DNA of 64,000 nt from Vreelandella titanicae BH1 (GCF_000336575.1 NZ_AOPO01000002.1:434006-498005), one strand, 5' to 3'; shown: positions 33,883-43,782, numbered from the stretch's first letter. Numbers and translations are program-made. Notes: generated by a model from the letters alone, not told the origin.

Positions 33883-34314
33883 ATGTCGTATGAAATCATG
33901 CTAAAGCGTATATATGCGCCGATAGAGGAGCACAACGGCACTCGGGTGTTGGTTGATCGGTTATGTCCTAGCGGGTTGTCTCCCAGTTTACTGGCGCTGA
34001 ATGAGTGGTACCCGGAGATAGCGCCTGCATCTCAATTATGTCGTCAGTATCGACAGCAAAAAATCAGTAAATCACTCTTTCTTGAGCGCTACAGGAGTGA
34101 GCTGAAGGCATGTCCTGATAAGCTACTGCCTTTAATGAGATTCGCACGAGCGGGGCGAGTTACCCTACTAACCGCCGCTCGTGAAATTGAAGATTCCCAC
34201 CTTCCAGTAATCAAAGAGCTGGTGCTATCAGCGCTCGAAGAGGAAGACGCCAGTGATCGTGAATTTTGCTCATCGCCCTGCCTGGCGCACACATTACCCA
34301 CTTCTCAACGTTAG
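33883..34314 (+). CDS. DUF488 family protein (copy 1)
   Basis: 143 residues, RBS GGAGGT upstream. The family pattern 'IMLKRIY.P....GTRVLVDRLCPSGLSPS', 'W.PEIAPASQL', 'F..RYRSELKA' is present. DUF488 (YeaO-like) proteins are small and uncharacterised. Normally 'DRLWPRG'; here 'DRLCPSG' replaces the conserved Trp-Pro-Arg-Gly, so this copy is divergent. The C-terminus (about 120-143) is longer and Ser/Cys-rich. A second, more typical copy lies at 52590. Both sit next to a YIP1-like gene. Confidence 0.85.
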   Translation: MSYEIMLKRIYAPIEEHNGTRVLVDRLCPSGLSPSLLALNEWYPEIAPASQLCRQYRQQKISKSLFLERYRSELKACPDKLLPLMRFARAGRVTLLTAAREIEDSHLPVIKELVLSALEEEDASDREFCSSPCLAHTLPTSQR

Positions 34315-34387
34315 ACCGTTTGCTTCACGCGTCATCATTGGGCTTGACGATGAATGGGTTGGTGCCAGTGCGCCTAATATTCATGGC

Positions 34388-34954
34388 TTAATAAGCCCAG
34401 ATAACAGCAAACAAAATACCCCACCCCAGAGCACTGGCAGCTATGATTGTGTAAGTGGCTGAGATCGTAGCAACATCAAATTCTTGATGGGTACAGAGTG
34501 CTTGTAAGCCGTGGTAAATCAAGCTGCAAGAGATGCCCAGCCCGCTAAGTATAACCACTACGTTGAAAAGTAAGCTGGGTACCAATAGTGCCAATGAAGC
34601 GACGAATAACGGTATTGGTGCAAGTGTGGCAAGTAAATAGGCATCTTGATATCTGATAGATAGCTCTTCAGTTCCATTGACTACAGCGTAGATTACCCAG
34701 CCAATAACGAAAAAACTCAATATCTCTGCTAGGAAAATAATTGTCGTGATAAAACGCCACTCTCGGTCAGCAAAGCCCGCCATAAATGCATCGCCGTAAT
34801 GGGTGCCCGCATAATAGAGCATTACTGGCGGCAAGAGGGACATGGGTAACACCACCAGCCACGCTAGTAAAGGAATGGAGGGGGAGGAAGCCTGTAGCTC
34901 TTTCCAGCCTTCACGATGGTTGAATGGTAATTTGAGAAAAGTGAGTGCTCTCAT
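34388..34954 (-). CDS. YIP1-like five-to-six-TM membrane protein (copy 1)
   Basis: 188 residues from ATG 34954 (RBS AGGGGGGATC). About five membrane segments in the YIP1 style. Strongly similar to the 53010 gene: both contain 'VLPMSLLPPVMLYYAGTHYGD' and end 'VIWAY' or 'VWAY'. It is convergent with DUF488 copy 1 and divergent from the MarR gene, with an inverted repeat TATCA-N5-TGATA in between (34995-35009). Function unknown; YIP1 proteins relate to membrane trafficking in eukaryotes, which is not transferable. Confidence 0.85.
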   Translation of the reverse strand: MRALTFLKLPFNHREGWKELQASSPSIPLLAWLVVLPMSLLPPVMLYYAGTHYGDAFMAGFADREWRFITTIIFLAEILSFFVIGWVIYAVVNGTEELSIRYQDAYLLATLAPIPLFVASLALLVPSLLFNVVVILSGLGISCSLIYHGLQALCTHQEFDVATISATYTIIAASALGWGILFAVIWAY

Positions 34955-34994
34955 TTCAGATCCCCCCTGCAGGTGTAATCTCAATGGTTATTTG

Positions 34995-35009
34995 TATCAT
35001 GGTGTGATA
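34995..35009. promoter_or_regulatory. Operator-like inverted repeat TATCA-N5-TGATA
   Basis: TATCATGGTGTGATA lies between YIP1 copy 1 and the MarR gene. The same arms and spacing occur at 53619-53633 upstream of YIP1 copy 2. A MarR-type dimer is a natural candidate to bind it. Confidence 0.65.
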
Positions 35010-35081
35010 TTGTATTTTTTTAAAGCGCTCTAAATTGGCGAGTCAGCAATAGCCGAGTATGTGGTAAAGAGAATTGGAAAA

Positions 35082-35498
35082 ATGAATAACCCTCAGACAC
35101 TTGATAAAAGCGACTTTGAGCGGCTGTCGCAATTTCGTTACCGGTTGCGTTGCTTTCTTCGCCATAGTGAAGATATCTGTCGCCGCTATGGGCTGACGCC
35201 CTTGCAGTATCAACTATTGCTACATCTTCGTGGTTTCCATGGAAGAGACTGGGCGACGGTGGGGGAGCTAGCGGAACGGCTTCAATCAAAACATCATGGG
35301 GTGGTGGCGCTAGTTGACCGCTGTGAGCAGCTATCATTGGTTGTGCGGCGGCAAGGGCGTGAGGATCGCCGCCAAATAGAAGTGCATTTATTGGAAGAGG
35401 GCGTGAATCGGGTAACGCAAATCGCTGAAGCTCATCAACCTGAGTTGCGTCATTTGCAGGAAGAGACGCCATTTCCGGGTTGGCATAAGTCCACTTAA
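35082..35498 (+). CDS. MarR-family transcriptional regulator
   Basis: 138 residues from ATG 35082; GTG 35061 would add seven residues. Winged helix: 'TVGELAERLQSKHHGVVALVDRCEQLSLVVRR', and the wing 'RQGREDRRQIEVHLLEEG'. Divergent from YIP1 copy 1 across an inverted repeat that is repeated at YIP1 copy 2 18.6 kb away, so both copies are candidate targets, with autoregulation likely. The ligand is unknown. Confidence 0.9.
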   Translation: MNNPQTLDKSDFERLSQFRYRLRCFLRHSEDICRRYGLTPLQYQLLLHLRGFHGRDWATVGELAERLQSKHHGVVALVDRCEQLSLVVRRQGREDRRQIEVHLLEEGVNRVTQIAEAHQPELRHLQEETPFPGWHKST

Positions 35499-35657
35499 TG
35501 CAGAGCTTAAGAAGTTGGATATAGCCAATATACATCGAATGTCCTCATTAATAATGCTTGGTTCGATTGCTGTGTTTAGCTCTTAAGTGTGGTGTGTGGC
35601 ATTTAGTTGCTGTACTTCTATACTGTGAACTTCAATTTATCGTTAAGGTATTGCACT

Positions 35658-35978
35658 ATGACAAAGCATGATTTGCCATCTGGAGCTGGAGATGTCGCAA
35701 ACCAGTATCCTGAGATATGGGAAGCTTATGCCGCTTTGGGCAAAGCCTGTGCTGAAGCTGGGCCGCTTGATGAACGTAGCCGACGCTTGATAAAACTCTC
35801 GCTGGCCATAGGGGCACGCTCCGAAGGGGCCGTTCACTCCCATGTGCGTCGTGCCTTGGAGGAAGGCGTGAGTGCCGAGGAACTGAAACAAGTAGCCATG
35901 TTAGCGATTCCTACCACCGGATTTCCGACTGCTGTGGCGGCCTTAACCTGGATTGAGGACATCACGGATCCTGATTAA
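35658..35978 (+). CDS. Carboxymuconolactone decarboxylase (CMD) family protein
   Basis: 106 residues from ATG 35658. The CMD helix is present: 'RSRRLIKLSLAIGARSEGAVHSHVRRALEEGVSAEELKQ'-type order, with 'ML.IPTTGFPTAVAAL' after it. The two cysteines of AhpD-type CMD proteins are absent ('EGAVHSH' replaces the CxxC), so a thiol peroxidase role is unlikely. A gamma-carboxymuconolactone decarboxylase-like or unknown lyase role is possible. It stands alone, with promoter-like AT-rich sequence upstream. Confidence 0.85.
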   Translation: MTKHDLPSGAGDVANQYPEIWEAYAALGKACAEAGPLDERSRRLIKLSLAIGARSEGAVHSHVRRALEEGVSAEELKQVAMLAIPTTGFPTAVAALTWIEDITDPD

Positions 35979-36070
35979 GGGCGCTCTGGGGGCGCTCTTC
36001 TGAATCTAGAGGCACTGTCCGGATCCAATCGACGCGAACAGTGCCGTGATGCTACAGATGTTCCGACCGT

Positions 36071-37564
36071 TCAGTGCTTGGCGTTCTGAAGAGCCTGTTC
36101 TTCGATGTCTCTATCGACTGAAGAGACGTAGTATTCGTCATCGAAAGCGCCTTCTGGCTCCTTGAGCCACACTAGGCAGATAACCCAACTAATGAAGGCG
36201 CCGGTCGCGATGATGTAGAAGAACTGCGACGGTGTGACAAACGTAAAGATGGTTAGGTAAACCACCGCGCCAACATTACCGTAGGCGCCGGCCATGCCCG
36301 AGATTTGCCCAGTGATGCGGCGCTTGATGGAGGGAATGATACCGAAGGTTGCCCCCTCAGCCCCTTGCACGAAAATCGAAGTGCCGATGGTCACCGCAAT
36401 GGCCAGAATGAGTGGCCAACTCGAATTGAGCATGGCCATTAGCAAGAACCCAACGCTAATGCCAAACATGTAGCACAGCATCACAAAGCGCCGGTTACCC
36501 ATGCGGTCGGAAACCATGCCGCCCATGGGGCGCGCCACCAGATTGACGAACGCGAATGACGCAGCGATCAGGCCGGCCGTAGCGGCATTCAGGCCCCAGG
36601 TCTCCTCAAAGAACATGGGCAGCATCGATACCACTGCGAGTTCAGCGCCGAAGTTGGCAAAATAGGTGCTGTTAAGCGCTGCCACACTGTTGAACGAGTA
36701 TTTATCATCTTCGGGTACCCCCTTACGCAGGATTGGCAGGTTGACCCGCAGGATCTGTACGATCTGATAAATAACGATCGCCACAATGACGAGATAGGCG
36801 ATGACCGCCCCGGTGATTGATAGATAGCCCATATACTGGATACGCCAGACCAGGATGGCGAGTACGCCGACCAGTGGGATGGTCCAGATGATCAGCTTGA
36901 TCATATCGCCCCAGGAGCTCACTTCCATGGCAGCGGATTTGCGTGGCTTGCGGTGGGCCTGGGCATCCGGGCCATCGGTAATCGCGAACCAGTAGTAAAC
37001 ACCGTAAGCGGCCATAACAATAGCGCTCTGGGCGATAGCCCAGCGCCAGCCATCGGGGCCGCCATACATGCTCAGGGCGATGGTCGGCAGCGACATGGCC
37101 GCGACGGCAGAGCCGAAATTACCCCAGCCAGCGTAGAAACCTTCAGCGAAGCCAATGTCCTTGGGCTTGAACCACAGCGCCGTCATGTGGATACCCACCA
37201 CGAAGCTGGCACCAATCGAACTCAGTACTAAGCGCGCCACCAACAGCTGCGTCATGCTGTTACCGAAAGCAAACGCCAGTGCCGGTAGTGACATAGTTAC
37301 CATAAGCACCGAGAACACCCGTCGCGGGCCGAACCGATCCAGTGCCATGCCAACGATGATGCGGGCAGGAATGGTCAAGGCGACGTTGCAGATGGCGAAC
37401 AGCTTGAGATCATCCGTGGTCAGCCAGTCGACGCTCTTGAGCATGCTCGACGCGAGCGGCGCCATGTTGAACCACACGTAAAAGGTAATAAAGAAGGCAA
37501 TCCAGGTCAGGTGCAAGGCCCGAATTTCGGGGCTGCGAAACTTGAATACAGCGGAAACTTTCAT
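36071..37564 (-). CDS. narK1: NarK1-type nitrate/proton symporter (MFS)
   Basis: 497 residues from ATG 37564. About 12 membrane helices. The N-terminus 'LHLTWIAFFITFYVWFNMAPL' is the NarK1 type, in contrast to the NarK2-type neighbour. Nitrate signature regions include 'GWGNFGSAVAAM' and 'GMAGAYGNVGAVV'. The large loop in the middle (about 205-285) is typical. It brings nitrate into the cell with protons to feed cytoplasmic nitrate reductase. It is the last gene of the narK2-usp-narK1 run. The paired NarK1/NarK2 arrangement is known from several denitrifiers. Confidence 0.9.
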   Translation of the reverse strand: MKVSAVFKFRSPEIRALHLTWIAFFITFYVWFNMAPLASSMLKSVDWLTTDDLKLFAICNVALTIPARIIVGMALDRFGPRRVFSVLMVTMSLPALAFAFGNSMTQLLVARLVLSSIGASFVVGIHMTALWFKPKDIGFAEGFYAGWGNFGSAVAAMSLPTIALSMYGGPDGWRWAIAQSAIVMAAYGVYYWFAITDGPDAQAHRKPRKSAAMEVSSWGDMIKLIIWTIPLVGVLAILVWRIQYMGYLSITGAVIAYLVIVAIVIYQIVQILRVNLPILRKGVPEDDKYSFNSVAALNSTYFANFGAELAVVSMLPMFFEETWGLNAATAGLIAASFAFVNLVARPMGGMVSDRMGNRRFVMLCYMFGISVGFLLMAMLNSSWPLILAIAVTIGTSIFVQGAEGATFGIIPSIKRRITGQISGMAGAYGNVGAVVYLTIFTFVTPSQFFYIIATGAFISWVICLVWLKEPEGAFDDEYYVSSVDRDIEEQALQNAKH

Positions 37565-37621
37565 GGTCGTATCGTCCTGTGTCCCAAAGGTGGGCTGTAC
37601 CAAAGGAGGTGTAGAGGCTGC

Positions 37622-38080
37622 TCAAGGGCTGGGTAGGATTAACAAGGGACACTCGGCGCGCCGGGCCAGGAACGAGCTGACGCTGCCGAAAGTCATGTAG
37701 TCGAGTTCATCAACAAAATAAGTCAACGACTTGGCGATGATGCCGCCGTCCGGCTGATGGCTATGGCGGGCAATGACCAGTAGGTCTGGCGAGAGTTTGC
37801 GAGTGGCCTGAAGCAGCATCTTGCGTGCATCCCCCTCGGCTAGAAGTTGCTCGGCTTGGAAGCCCTCGCCGATGGCGAATGCCACACCCTCTTGAAGGTG
37901 CCGTTTAACCTCATCGTGCTCCTGCTGAAAAAGCGCCTCGTTGTTATCGGTAGCGTCGAGTGGATTCTCCACCACGCCGACCAGTACCAGCAGAGGTTGG
38001 TTACAGCGGAACATGTTGACGACCTGAGCGAGAGCCAGCTTGGCGTTTCGCGAACCGTCATAGGCGATCATGATTTTCAT
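37622..38080 (-). CDS. Universal stress protein between the two nitrate transporters
   Basis: 152 residues from ATG 38080 (RBS GGAGGACACC). UspA fold: starts 'MKIMIAYDGSRNAK'; the nucleotide-binding 'G-x2-G-x9-G-[ST]' is only partly kept ('FGSVSSFLARRAECPLLIL'). Usp proteins linked to anaerobic respiration genes are common in denitrifiers. It lies between narK2 and narK1 with short gaps, in the same transcript. Its role in nitrate respiration is unknown. Confidence 0.9.
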   Translation of the reverse strand: MKIMIAYDGSRNAKLALAQVVNMFRCNQPLLVLVGVVENPLDATDNNEALFQQEHDEVKRHLQEGVAFAIGEGFQAEQLLAEGDARKMLLQATRKLSPDLLVIARHSHQPDGGIIAKSLTYFVDELDYMTFGSVSSFLARRAECPLLILPSP

Positions 38081-38113
38081 GGTGTCCTCCCGCATTGGGG
38101 TAGGGGGTGAAGA

Positions 38114-38132
38114 CCCGGAGCTTGGCTCCGGG
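38114..38132. terminator. Hairpin between narK2 and usp
   Basis: cccggag / ctccggg with a 5-base loop; no strong T-tract. It may reduce downstream expression. Confidence 0.45.
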
Positions 38133-38152
38133 CGTAAACAAGCAAGCCCTAT

Positions 38153-39745
38153 TTAGGGGTTCTTAACGTAGGCACCTTTGCGTAGGTAGAACCACCAGTT
38201 GATGACTAGGCAGATGGCGTAGAAGACCGCAAAGCCGTACATGGCAAGTTCCGGTGTGCCGGCCTGGATTTGCTCGCCCATTACCCGCGGGGCGATGAAG
38301 GCGCCATAGGCAGCGACGGCTGAGGTCCAGCCAAGTACCGGGCCTTTCTGCTGCTGGTCGAAAATAACCCCGATGCTGCGGAAGGTAGAGCCGTTGCCGA
38401 TACCACTGGCGGCGAATAACACGATGAATAGCAGCAGGAATAGCCAGAAGAATTGATTAGGATCGGTGGCGTTATAGGCCTGCATCATCACGTAGCCGGT
38501 GGCGATAGAGGCGACCACCATGACCGCAGAGATTATTTGGGTGACGATGGAGCCACCCACTTTGTCGGAGATCCATCCGCCCAGCGGACGGATCAGGGCG
38601 CCCACGAAGGGGCCTATCCAGGCCCAGGTTAAAGCGCTGGGCGCCTCTGGGTTGGCCACGCGAATCAGCGTGCCATCGGCAGTGGCTTCCATCATGTTGC
38701 CGAAGATGACGTTGATAGAGAGCGGCAGGGCTGCAGAGAAGCCGATAAAAGAGCCGAAGGTCAGAATGTAGAGGATGGTCATTGACCAAGTGTGCTTATT
38801 GGAAAATATTGCGAACTGCTTCTGGATATTAGGTTTGATGTCGCCAGGAATCAGGCGCAACAACACCAGAGTCAGAACAATGGTTAGCGGCAGGGCAACC
38901 CACATATTAAGCCAGCTGAGAGCTAGCATGCCGACGATGGCAGTTACCATGCCGACGCCGTAGAGGCCTAATATTTTGCTAAAAGCCGCCAGCGGCGAAC
39001 CAGGGTTGGGCGTAATAGTGCGAAGATTGTTCATACCGAACCAACCGGCGAACGCTAATGGAACCAGGAATACAAGCCAGATAAAGCCAGCATTCTGGAT
39101 CCAGGTATCGGTACCTGCCTCGATCCGGCCGATCAACGTACCGCTAGCGCTTTGCAACTCCATCGGCGAACCGGCTATAGCGCCGAAAATACCGACGGTC
39201 ATTACCAGCGGGATGACAATCTGCATGGTAGTGACGCCGAAATTACCGAGGCCTGCATTCATGCCCAGGGCGTAACCTTGCTGTTTGCTGGGATAAAAAG
39301 TGGAAATGTTGCTCATTGAACAAGCGAAGTTACCGCCACCGATACCGGAAAGTAGCGCCAAAGCCTGGAATACCCAGAACGGCGTGCCTGGGTTCATCAA
39401 GGCGATACCAGTGCCGGCAGCGGGGATCATCAATAGCGCGGTGGTCAGGAAGATGGTGTTACGCCCGCCAGCGATGCGGATCATGAACGATGCTGGGATG
39501 CGCAGTGTGGCACCTGCTAGACCGGCAAGCGCCGTCAGTGAAAATAGCTGGTTAACCGTGAACGAAAAACCCAGGTTCTGCATCTGGGTGGTAATCATTC
39601 CCCACATCATCCAGACAGCGAATCCCATCAGCAGACTGGGAATGGATATCCATAGATTGCGGTTGGCAATGTGCTTGCCTTCCTGTTCCCAGAATTGGGC
39701 GTCTTCGACATTCCATTTCTCAATGTCGGCATTTCTCTTGCTCAT
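38153..39745 (-). CDS. narK2: NarK2-type nitrate/nitrite antiporter (MFS)
   Basis: 530 residues. The start 'DIEKWNVEDAQFWEQEGKHIANRNLWISI' is the NarK2/NarU signature (W..ED..FW...G..IA.RNLWISI). About 12 helices follow, with 'GNFACSMSNISTFYP' and 'GMNAGLGNFGVT' as the nitrate signature. It exchanges nitrate in for nitrite out. It is the first gene after the NarL-site/terminator hairpin (39842-39877), which lies about 100 bases upstream, so nitrate-responsive activation is likely. Confidence 0.93.
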   Translation of the reverse strand: MSKRNADIEKWNVEDAQFWEQEGKHIANRNLWISIPSLLMGFAVWMMWGMITTQMQNLGFSFTVNQLFSLTALAGLAGATLRIPASFMIRIAGGRNTIFLTTALLMIPAAGTGIALMNPGTPFWVFQALALLSGIGGGNFACSMSNISTFYPSKQQGYALGMNAGLGNFGVTTMQIVIPLVMTVGIFGAIAGSPMELQSASGTLIGRIEAGTDTWIQNAGFIWLVFLVPLAFAGWFGMNNLRTITPNPGSPLAAFSKILGLYGVGMVTAIVGMLALSWLNMWVALPLTIVLTLVLLRLIPGDIKPNIQKQFAIFSNKHTWSMTILYILTFGSFIGFSAALPLSINVIFGNMMEATADGTLIRVANPEAPSALTWAWIGPFVGALIRPLGGWISDKVGGSIVTQIISAVMVVASIATGYVMMQAYNATDPNQFFWLFLLLFIVLFAASGIGNGSTFRSIGVIFDQQQKGPVLGWTSAVAAYGAFIAPRVMGEQIQAGTPELAMYGFAVFYAICLVINWWFYLRKGAYVKNP

Positions 39746-39841
39746 GGCGCTTTCCCCTTGGCATCAAACCTATCTGCATCTAGCAGTTAGAAAGCAAGAT
39801 ACGCTGGAGGAAGAAATTGGGGAATAGGTGGAAATAGTATG

Positions 39842-39877
39842 AAAAACAGCGACATACCTCTTGAGAGGTAGTCGCTG
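39842..39877 (-). promoter_or_regulatory. Combined NarL 7-2-7 site and intrinsic terminator hairpin
   Basis: TACCTCT-TG-AGAGGTA at 39855-39870 fits the NarL/NarP consensus (TACYYMT-N2-AKRRGTA) exactly. It is nested in a longer hairpin (cagcgac...gtcgctg, 39847-39877). On the minus strand the hairpin is followed by five T, an intrinsic terminator after narL. The NarL site is also placed to regulate narK2, about 110 bases downstream. Confidence 0.75.
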
Positions 39878-39983
39878 AAAAGCCTGGATTCATTGATTTT
39901 TAACAGAAAAAATCGAGAGGAGGTAAAGGCGGGTCAGAGCAAAAGTATTCTGGGAGTCTTTAGAGGTAACCACACAGAATCGA

Positions 39984-40652
39984 TTAGTGATCGATACCTT
40001 CCTGGACTGCCCAGACGGCAGCTTCGACACGTGAGCGTAAGTTGAGCTTTTTGAGCAGATGCTTGACGTGAACCTTGACCGTGCCTTCGGTAATATCCAG
40101 CTTGCGTGCGATAAGCTTGTTGGAGAGTCCGCCAGCAAGCTGTTGCAGAATTTCGCGTTCACGCTGCGTTAGGCTATGAATATCCGGGGTGGTGGGGGCA
40201 TTGCGCTGATTACGCAGGGCTTCAGCGAGTAGGGCGGTCAGGCTTTCGCTGATGACCATGCGCCCCAAAGCAGCCTGACGCAGTTGGCGAACCATGTCTT
40301 CAGGCTCCATATCCTTTAACAGGTAACCGTCAGCACCGTTGCGCAGTGCGGCGACAACATCATCCTCATGGTCGGAAACAGTGAACATCACCACACGGCC
40401 GCTATAGTTGGCTTCCCGTAGGCGGCGCAAGGCTTCTAAGCCATTGACGCCCGGCATGTTTAAATCAAGTAAAACCAGGTCAGGCTCAAGTTTGAGGGCC
40501 AGTGCAATGCCTTCTTCAGGGTCGCCCGTCTCGCCAACCAGTTCAAGATCGTCCTCTAGCTCAAGCAGCTGAGCGACGCCACGCCGGAGTAGCGGGTGGT
40601 CATCAATAATCATCAGGCTGGCGGGTGTATCGTTGGCGTTGGTCAGCGTCAT
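39984..40652 (-). CDS. narL: NarL-type response regulator
   Basis: 222 residues: receiver domain (phosphorylation Asp in '[10 protein letters not shown]', about 62; '[11 protein letters not shown]' acid pocket; Lys in 'YLLKD') and a LuxR-type HTH ('[40 protein letters not shown]'). It shares the base at 40652 with the narX gene, so the two are translationally coupled. It would activate nitrate-respiration genes at TACYYMT heptamers, and a perfect 7-2-7 pair lies right after this gene. Confidence 0.95.
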   Translation of the reverse strand: MTLTNANDTPASLMIIDDHPLLRRGVAQLLELEDDLELVGETGDPEEGIALALKLEPDLVLLDLNMPGVNGLEALRRLREANYSGRVVMFTVSDHEDDVVAALRNGADGYLLKDMEPEDMVRQLRQAALGRMVISESLTALLAEALRNQRNAPTTPDIHSLTQREREILQQLAGGLSNKLIARKLDITEGTVKVHVKHLLKKLNLRSRVEAAVWAVQEGIDH

Positions 40653-42550
40653 TAAGAAGTCCCTGTACCTAAGTGAGAGTCGGAGGCAGCCGTCACAGGC
40701 TGCTGCTGAATTAAGCGAGCGGTCAACGGGGTGAAGACTATCTCAATGCTGGCCCCCCCTGTGGAACGATTGGTGATACTCAGCTCCCCGTTCAGGGTAG
40801 TGGTTCGGTCGCGTATGATCACCAAACCGTAGTGCATAGGTGGCGAGCTATCGTCTTCCAGGCCTATGCCGTCATCCTCAATACGCACTAGCAGGCGAGC
40901 ATCGGCGAAGCGCACAGTGACTCCAGCCCAGTGGGCTTGGGCGTGCTTGTGAGTATTGGCCAGCGCCTCACGAATGATCTGCAGCACGTGAATTTCTTCA
41001 TTGGGGTTAAGTAGGTAAGGCGGCACATCGTACTCAAGCTCGACCGTTACCTCCATGCGCTGGCTAAACTCATCGACGGTCTGGCGTAAGGCAAATTGCA
41101 GCCCCGGCCCCTCTAGTTTGAGCCGGAAGGTAGTGAGCAGCTCACGTAGCTGACGATAGGCGCTGTTTAGGCCGGTACGCAGCTCGTCGAATACCGCAGA
41201 CTGCATCTCTCGGGTGGCTTCTTTTTGCTGCATGCGTTCGAGTCGAGCGACCTGCATTTTGAGATAAGAGAGCGATTGGGCTAGAGAATCGTGAAGTTCC
41301 CGCGCAATGATGGTTCGCTCGTTGATCAGCGTAACGTGCTGCTGCTCCTCGATACGTCGCTGCAGATACACCGCCGTGGCGAGCTGGTCGGCTAACATGG
41401 TGAGCAGCCGACGGGTGCTATCGTTGAGGCGCTCCTGGGGATACCACACTTCCAGGGTGCCTAGCAGCGTATCGCCTACGCTAATCGGTAGCAGTAAGCA
41501 CTGTGACTGGTTATTGGACACCATCTCCAAGGGGCGAGGATCGATCAGGCAAGCGTGACACTCCTGGTCACGGCAATACTCTGGTCGGGTACGCGAGTGG
41601 GTTTCTAAAACCGGCATTTCCCGTTGGTCGAAAGGATCGTTGAGAGAAAGCCGTATTGGCCCGATATCCAGCAGCTTTTCCAGTTCGCGTAACATAGGGG
41701 CTGCGCTAGAGCAGAGATCATTACCGCCCCCATACAGCGAGCGGCTGGCATCGTGCATTACCCGCAGTGCCTGATTACTGCGTTCAAGCTCCTGCTTCTT
41801 GCGCGACACCTTGTCTTCCAATGCGGCGTAGCTTGTTGCAAGCTCCGCAGACATCTTGTTAAAGGTATGGCCCAACAAAGCCAACTCGTCGCTGCCGCGG
41901 AGTTCGGAGCGTGGCTTGAAGTTACGCTGTGCCGCCTCGCGGGCAAGAACCATCAGTTGACGCAAAGGAACTACCAGATTGAAGCGAACATCGTAGAGGG
42001 CGATCGAGACCACTATAGCGATCAGTACCAGAAAGAGCACTTGCATCATCCCCAGCAGCCGCACCTTGGCCTCAGTGCTCTCTTCCAAATAGGTCACCAG
42101 CACTTCAATGTCATTGACCATCGCCACGATCATCATTTCTAGCGTATCGAGGTCAAGCGCAGTGGCTGGGGACGGTGCCTCTAGTGCCGGACGAAGCGTG
42201 TGCTGCCAGTAGATCTGAAGTTTTTCCAGTTGACGGCGGCGCTCGTGACGATCATCGATGGGGATCGTTTGTTGAAGCGTTGTGCCATACAAACGTTGAT
42301 CGAAGCTCGAAATCAGTCCTTCGAGCTGTTCTGCGCTAGTCTCCTCTGGAGCATACTCCAGGCGTTGCAGTGCCCCCATGATTTGATAGGCATTCATGCG
42401 TAGTGAGCCAGCGACATTAATCGCGGCAGCATCGCCACGGCTGCTGTTAGACATTGCCATGGTCAGGGTGATGCTGATGAGTGCCATCCCGCTAATGGCA
42501 AGTAAGGACGCAATGATGCGAGCAACCAGGGAGCGCTGAAGTAATTTCAT
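40652..42550 (-). CDS. narX: NarX nitrate/nitrite sensor histidine kinase
   Basis: 632 residues. Membrane helices at about 12-33 and 163-185 bound a periplasmic domain with the P-box '[17 protein letters not shown]' (about 45-61) that binds nitrate. A HAMP domain, a cysteine cluster (about 325-340, 'CRDQECHAC'), then the HisKA_3 motif '[16 protein letters not shown]' and the ATPase ('[11 protein letters not shown]', 'DDGIGL') follow. It phosphorylates NarL when nitrate is present. The Cys cluster is a known NarX central-module feature. Confidence 0.95.
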   Translation of the reverse strand: MKLLQRSLVARIIASLLAISGMALISITLTMAMSNSSRGDAAAINVAGSLRMNAYQIMGALQRLEYAPEETSAEQLEGLISSFDQRLYGTTLQQTIPIDDRHERRRQLEKLQIYWQHTLRPALEAPSPATALDLDTLEMMIVAMVNDIEVLVTYLEESTEAKVRLLGMMQVLFLVLIAIVVSIALYDVRFNLVVPLRQLMVLAREAAQRNFKPRSELRGSDELALLGHTFNKMSAELATSYAALEDKVSRKKQELERSNQALRVMHDASRSLYGGGNDLCSSAAPMLRELEKLLDIGPIRLSLNDPFDQREMPVLETHSRTRPEYCRDQECHACLIDPRPLEMVSNNQSQCLLLPISVGDTLLGTLEVWYPQERLNDSTRRLLTMLADQLATAVYLQRRIEEQQHVTLINERTIIARELHDSLAQSLSYLKMQVARLERMQQKEATREMQSAVFDELRTGLNSAYRQLRELLTTFRLKLEGPGLQFALRQTVDEFSQRMEVTVELEYDVPPYLLNPNEEIHVLQIIREALANTHKHAQAHWAGVTVRFADARLLVRIEDDGIGLEDDSSPPMHYGLVIIRDRTTTLNGELSITNRSTGGASIEIVFTPLTARLIQQQPVTAASDSHLGTGTS

Positions 42551-42726
42551 GGCATTTCCGATAGCGCGGAAGAGGTAAGGGAGTGTGGCACTGTCTGCAT
42601 TTCGATACGAGGGCTATTCCTTTGGGGTTAGCCGACCTACCTCCGATGTTTTTTGACCTACGCCCAGTATTTACAGACAATTCTTACATGTCTTCCGATG
42701 TCTTTATACCCTCGCTGGGAAACGCC

Positions 42727-43296
42727 ATGCCATCATCTGTGCCGCCTCCCACGTTGGAGACATCAAAACAGCCAGTAAATGGTTATCAGTTGCTGGTAGC
42801 CATGCTGCTGATGCCGCTGGCAAGCGCTTTAGCGGTGGCTGGCTGGACACTTTATGCCCTGCTCGCAAAACAACCCCTCTATGTGCTGGTACCGTTGAGT
42901 AGCGGTGTGCTGTTGGCTTGGCCGGCTTGGTATATCGCCAGGCGGGGAGACACCTGCCGCTTGATGCAATGGCTATTACTGGGGCTAGCGTTGGCGCTGG
43001 GCGGGTTTGGGATGGCTAGCCGACCGTGGGAGTTTTTGTTAGTGGGGGCTGGGCTTGGACTGGGAGGTGCGGTGATTACGACGGGCATCGCCCACGCCAA
43101 AGGCTGGATGCCTGGTCGTTGGGTGAGTCTTTGTGTCGCCCTTTTTCTGGCTTTAGCGGCGGGGGTAGGGTTTTCCTTGCGGATGGCGCCTCTGGTAGTC
43201 CAAGCCTATGGTTGGCGCGCGGCGCCACTTAGCCTGTTGATCCCTCTGTTTATGGTAATGCTGCTGCTGTGGCTTTTCGTAGAGTCACCCGAGTAA
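42727..43296 (+). CDS. Multi-pass membrane protein, half-MFS-like, unknown
   Basis: 189 residues from ATG 42727 (weak GGGA upstream); ATG 42688 is an alternative. About six membrane segments, many Gly/Leu/Ala ('LLLGLALALGGFGMASRPW', then 'LVGAGLGLGGAVITTGIAHAKG'). This looks like one half of an MFS transporter, with a short loop 'RRGDTCRLM'. Divergent from narX and followed by two further small genes in the same direction, so it may belong to the nitrate-respiration cluster. Function not known. Confidence 0.6.
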   Translation: MPSSVPPPTLETSKQPVNGYQLLVAMLLMPLASALAVAGWTLYALLAKQPLYVLVPLSSGVLLAWPAWYIARRGDTCRLMQWLLLGLALALGGFGMASRPWEFLLVGAGLGLGGAVITTGIAHAKGWMPGRWVSLCVALFLALAAGVGFSLRMAPLVVQAYGWRAAPLSLLIPLFMVMLLLWLFVESPE

Positions 43297-43378
43297 CGCC
43301 GCCTATGAGTCTCACCTGTTCATTCTTACCTACTCTCTCACCTTCTGATTCTAAACCACTAGCGATAAGGCCCATTTT

Positions 43379-43771
43379 ATGACCATAGCGACGTTTGCCG
43401 ATTTACTGCAGGAAGCGCGTAAACAACCTAAGCCCCAGCGCCTGCTGTTTGTGTTCGTTCGCGCAGAGCTGCCCGACTTCCCTGATGCTGATCAGCGTCG
43501 TCGCTTCGAACAGGGTGAAGGGGGTGTGTTGGTGCCTGTGGTATGCGTAGATAAGTCGACGGAGGAGTTGACCAGCATGGCGGCGTTGGTTGAGGAGTCA
43601 CGCCGTACCGAGATCGAATGGGATCTAGTTTTCACAGCTGCCATGGACGACCCAAAAGATGACGCCGAGGTTGAACGGCAGCTCCAGCGTATGATGGAGT
43701 CGCTGCAAATGGGTAATATCACCGCCTATCTTGCCTTCGATCATCACGGCAATGCGCTTAACGTCGGCTAG
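43379..43771 (+). CDS. Conserved hypothetical protein, soluble, 130 aa
   Basis: 130 residues, acidic, no membrane segment. 'QPKPQRLLFVFVRAELPDF...EQGEGGVLVPVVCVDK' and 'EIEWDLVFTAAMDDPK' are distinctive. I recall homologues in denitrifying pseudomonads under misleading names, but no function. It starts 12 bases before the SirB2-like gene and lies close to the membrane protein upstream, so these form a small operon next to narXL. Confidence 0.65.
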   Translation: MTIATFADLLQEARKQPKPQRLLFVFVRAELPDFPDADQRRRFEQGEGGVLVPVVCVDKSTEELTSMAALVEESRRTEIEWDLVFTAAMDDPKDDAEVERQLQRMMESLQMGNITAYLAFDHHGNALNVG

Positions 43772-43782
43772 GGACGGTTACC

